A stretch of DNA of 64,000 nt from Streptomyces sp. NBC_00536 (lineage in GTDB: Bacteria > Actinomycetota > Actinomycetes > Streptomycetales > Streptomycetaceae): assembly GCF_036346295.1 (NCBI RefSeq), contig NZ_CP107819.1, positions 4,402,001-4,466,000 of the forward strand, given 5' to 3'. Numbering within the stretch: position 1 is the stretch's first letter; each line of letters begins with the position of its first letter. Below are positions 62,517-64,000 of this stretch, piece after piece. A program made the translations under genes and the position numbers. The notes below the pieces were generated by a model. It did no database searches, had not been told where the DNA came from, and was given only the letters and a program-made list of their open reading frames with translations.

Positions 62517-63539
62517 TCAGCGGCAGCCGCAGGAGCGGCGGATCACCAGCGCCGAGGGGAACTGCTTGAGCCGCTCGCGCCGGGAGCCCGCGACGCGCAG
62601 CGCGTCGTCCAGGACGAGGTCGACCGCGGCGCGGGCCATCGCCGGGCGGTCCGAGGCGACCGTGGTCAGCGGCGGGTCCGTCAGCCCGGCTTCCTTCACG
62701 TCGTCGAAGCCGGCGACGGCCAGCTCCCCGGGCACGTCGATCCGCAGCTCGCGGGCGGCGCGCAGCACCCCGATGGCCTGGTCGTCGGTGGCGCAGAAGA
62801 TCGCCGGGGGGCGCTGGGGTCCGGCCAGGACCTCCAGGGCGACCCGGTAGGCGTCGTAGCGGTTGTACGGGGCCTCGAAGAGCCGGCCCTCGATCGAGCG
62901 GCCCGCCTCCTGCATGGCGCGCCGCCAGCCCTCGACGTGGTCGGCGACCGGGTCGCCGACGGACGGGGTGTTCTCGACGCCGCCGATGCAGGCGACGTAC
63001 TCGTGGCCGTGCTCCAGCAGGTGCCGGGTGGCGAGCTGGGCGCCGCCGATGTCATCGGTGACGACGGCGACGTCGTCGATGGCCTCGGGGCGCTCGTGCA
63101 GGAGCACGACCCGTGCGTCCCACGCCTCGATCTCGGAGGCGGCGCGCTCGCTCATGCCCTGGCTGACCAGGATCAGCCCGGAGACCCGCATGCCGAGGAA
63201 CGCGCGCAGGTAGTGCACCTCGCGCTCGTCCCGGTAGTCGGAGTTGCCGACCAGGACCATCTTTCCGCGCTCGGCGGCGGCCTGTTCGACCGCGTGCGCC
63301 ATCTCCGCGAAGAACGGCTGACGGGCGTCCGGGACGATCATGCCTATGAGGTCGGTGCGCCGCGAGGCCATGGCCTGCGCGACCCGGTCCGGTCGGTAGC
63401 CCAGCTCCTTGATCGCTGCGAGGACACGCTCGCGCGTGGCCGGGGCGACCGGCCGGGGTCCGTTGTTGATGACATAGCTCACGACCGCGGTAGACGTTCC
63501 CGCAAGTCGTGCCACATCGTCCCGCGTCACCTTGGCCAC
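62517..63539 (-). CDS. LacI-family transcriptional regulator
   Basis: A 340-aa protein. The N-terminal LacI helix-turn-helix is [20 protein letters not shown] followed by the hinge [20 protein letters not shown]. The C-terminal periplasmic-binding-like domain is for a small effector, possibly a sugar, and the protein ends in a Cys-containing RRSCGCR tail. No sugar operon is adjacent, so the target is unclear. It lies just downstream of glnR on the same strand, 24 bp apart. It corresponds to SCO4158. Confidence 0.9.
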   Translation of the reverse strand: MAKVTRDDVARLAGTSTAVVSYVINNGPRPVAPATRERVLAAIKELGYRPDRVAQAMASRRTDLIGMIVPDARQPFFAEMAHAVEQAAAERGKMVLVGNSDYRDEREVHYLRAFLGMRVSGLILVSQGMSERAASEIEAWDARVVLLHERPEAIDDVAVVTDDIGGAQLATRHLLEHGHEYVACIGGVENTPSVGDPVADHVEGWRRAMQEAGRSIEGRLFEAPYNRYDAYRVALEVLAGPQRPPAIFCATDDQAIGVLRAARELRIDVPGELAVAGFDDVKEAGLTDPPLTTVASDRPAMARAAVDLVLDDALRVAGSRRERLKQFPSALVIRRSCGCR

Positions 63540-63563
63540 GCGGTGGAGTCTACGCGGGGTGAC

Positions 63564-64000
63564 CTAGCTCTGGGCAGGGCGGCCGGGCGTCCGGGTGTGC
63601 GGGGTGCTGTCGGCCATACGGGGGACGGCCCGGTCGGCTTCGGCGACCAGTGCGGCGGCCGCCTGGGCGATGGCTTTCTGCCGGGCCTCCTCGGCCGCCC
63701 GCTCGTTCGCCCGCTCGACCTTCTCGGGGGTCACGAAGCGGTAGCCGACGTTGCGGACGGTCCCGATCAGCGACTCGTGCTCGGGGCCGAGCTTGGCCCG
63801 CAGCCGCCTCACGTGGACGTCGACCGTCCGGGTGCCGCCGAAGTAGTCGTAGCCCCACACCTCCTGCAGCAGCTGGGCGCGGGTGAAGACCCGGCCCGGG
63901 TGCTGCGCGAGGTACTTGAGCAGCTCGAACTCCTTGAAGGTGAGGTCGAGGACCCGCCCCTTGAGCTTGGCCGAGTACGTCGCCTCGTCGACGGAGAGGT
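63564..64000 (-). CDS. glnR: GlnR, C-terminal part (cut by the window edge)
   Basis: The frame is open to base 64000, and 145 codons are visible. They contain the complete OmpR-type winged helix: [20 protein letters not shown], then [35 protein letters not shown] and the wing [10 protein letters not shown] helical Ala/Glu-rich tail follows. This matches my memory of GlnR, the global nitrogen regulator of Streptomyces (SCO4159), whose atypical receiver domain lies outside the window. An apparent start at 63860 (WGYDYF) is internal. Confidence 0.88.
   Translation of the reverse strand, partial: LSVDEATYSAKLKGRVLDLTFKEFELLKYLAQHPGRVFTRAQLLQEVWGYDYFGGTRTVDVHVRRLRAKLGPEHESLIGTVRNVGYRFVTPEKVERANERAAEEARQKAIAQAAAALVAEADRAVPRMADSTPHTRTPGRPAQS

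Noticed and set aside
63564..63860. A separate small OmpR-type gene starting at 63860
   Set aside because: The frame and the winged-helix sequence continue upstream to the window edge. It is the internal part of glnR.

Overview
This window is high-GC chromosomal DNA from a Streptomyces. The evidence is the GC-biased third codon positions, the typical actinobacterial rRNA operons without tRNAs in the spacer, and a gene order from an AtrA-like regulator through cmd-like, csoR, pit, pst, ppk, mshD and glnR that I recognise as the conserved core region around SCO4118-SCO4159 of S. coelicolor. Names carried over from S. coelicolor rest on memory of that synteny plus motifs read here, not on a search.

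Layout. 1-10 kb: the 3' part of an AfsR/SARP-like regulator, a 14-bp tandem repeat, a sigma factor fused to a zinc-finger, membrane and NPCBM module, atrA, a type II NADH dehydrogenase, a PAS/SpoIIE/HATPase phosphatase, and a divergent MFS exporter/MarR pair. 10-26 kb: two nearly identical rrn operons (16S-23S-5S) in the same orientation, 9.86 kb apart, enclosing five accessory genes (deaminase-like, DinB-like, LysR, MFS, isochorismatase-like). 26-33 kb: a six-gene minus-strand operon that looks like a domesticated type IV secretion/DNA-translocation machine (cmdABCDEF-like). 34-44 kb: a collagen-like secreted protein, a YunG-hydrolase fusion, a Cys-rich pentapeptide protein, a thioesterase, a Ser/Thr kinase, a lytic transglycosylase/NlpC enzyme, a PAP2 phosphatase, small membrane proteins, a lipoprotein and repeat-filled spacers. 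44-55 kb: csoR, then a phosphate/polyphosphate block (DUF47-PiT, pstSCAB, ppk-CHAD) with PHO boxes before pstS. 55-64 kb: mshD, a secreted 5'-nucleotidase, a Tat-exported PI-PLC-like protein, an MprAB-like two-component system beside an HtrA-like protease, a LacI regulator and the 3' end of glnR.

How the parts work together. The pst genes, PiT, DUF47, Ppk, CHAD and the 5'-nucleotidase form a phosphate acquisition and storage neighbourhood, probably under PhoP. The cmd-like operon supplies ATPases, a VirB6-like channel, a VirB8-like scaffold and a pilin-sized membrane protein but no relaxase or integrase. Its coupling-protein homologue seems to have lost its P-loop, which suggests a cell-biological role rather than mating. 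The doubled rrn locus is the largest structural oddity: the structural RNAs are essentially identical, the promoter arrays differ, and one leader hairpin has changed in both arms so that pairing is kept.
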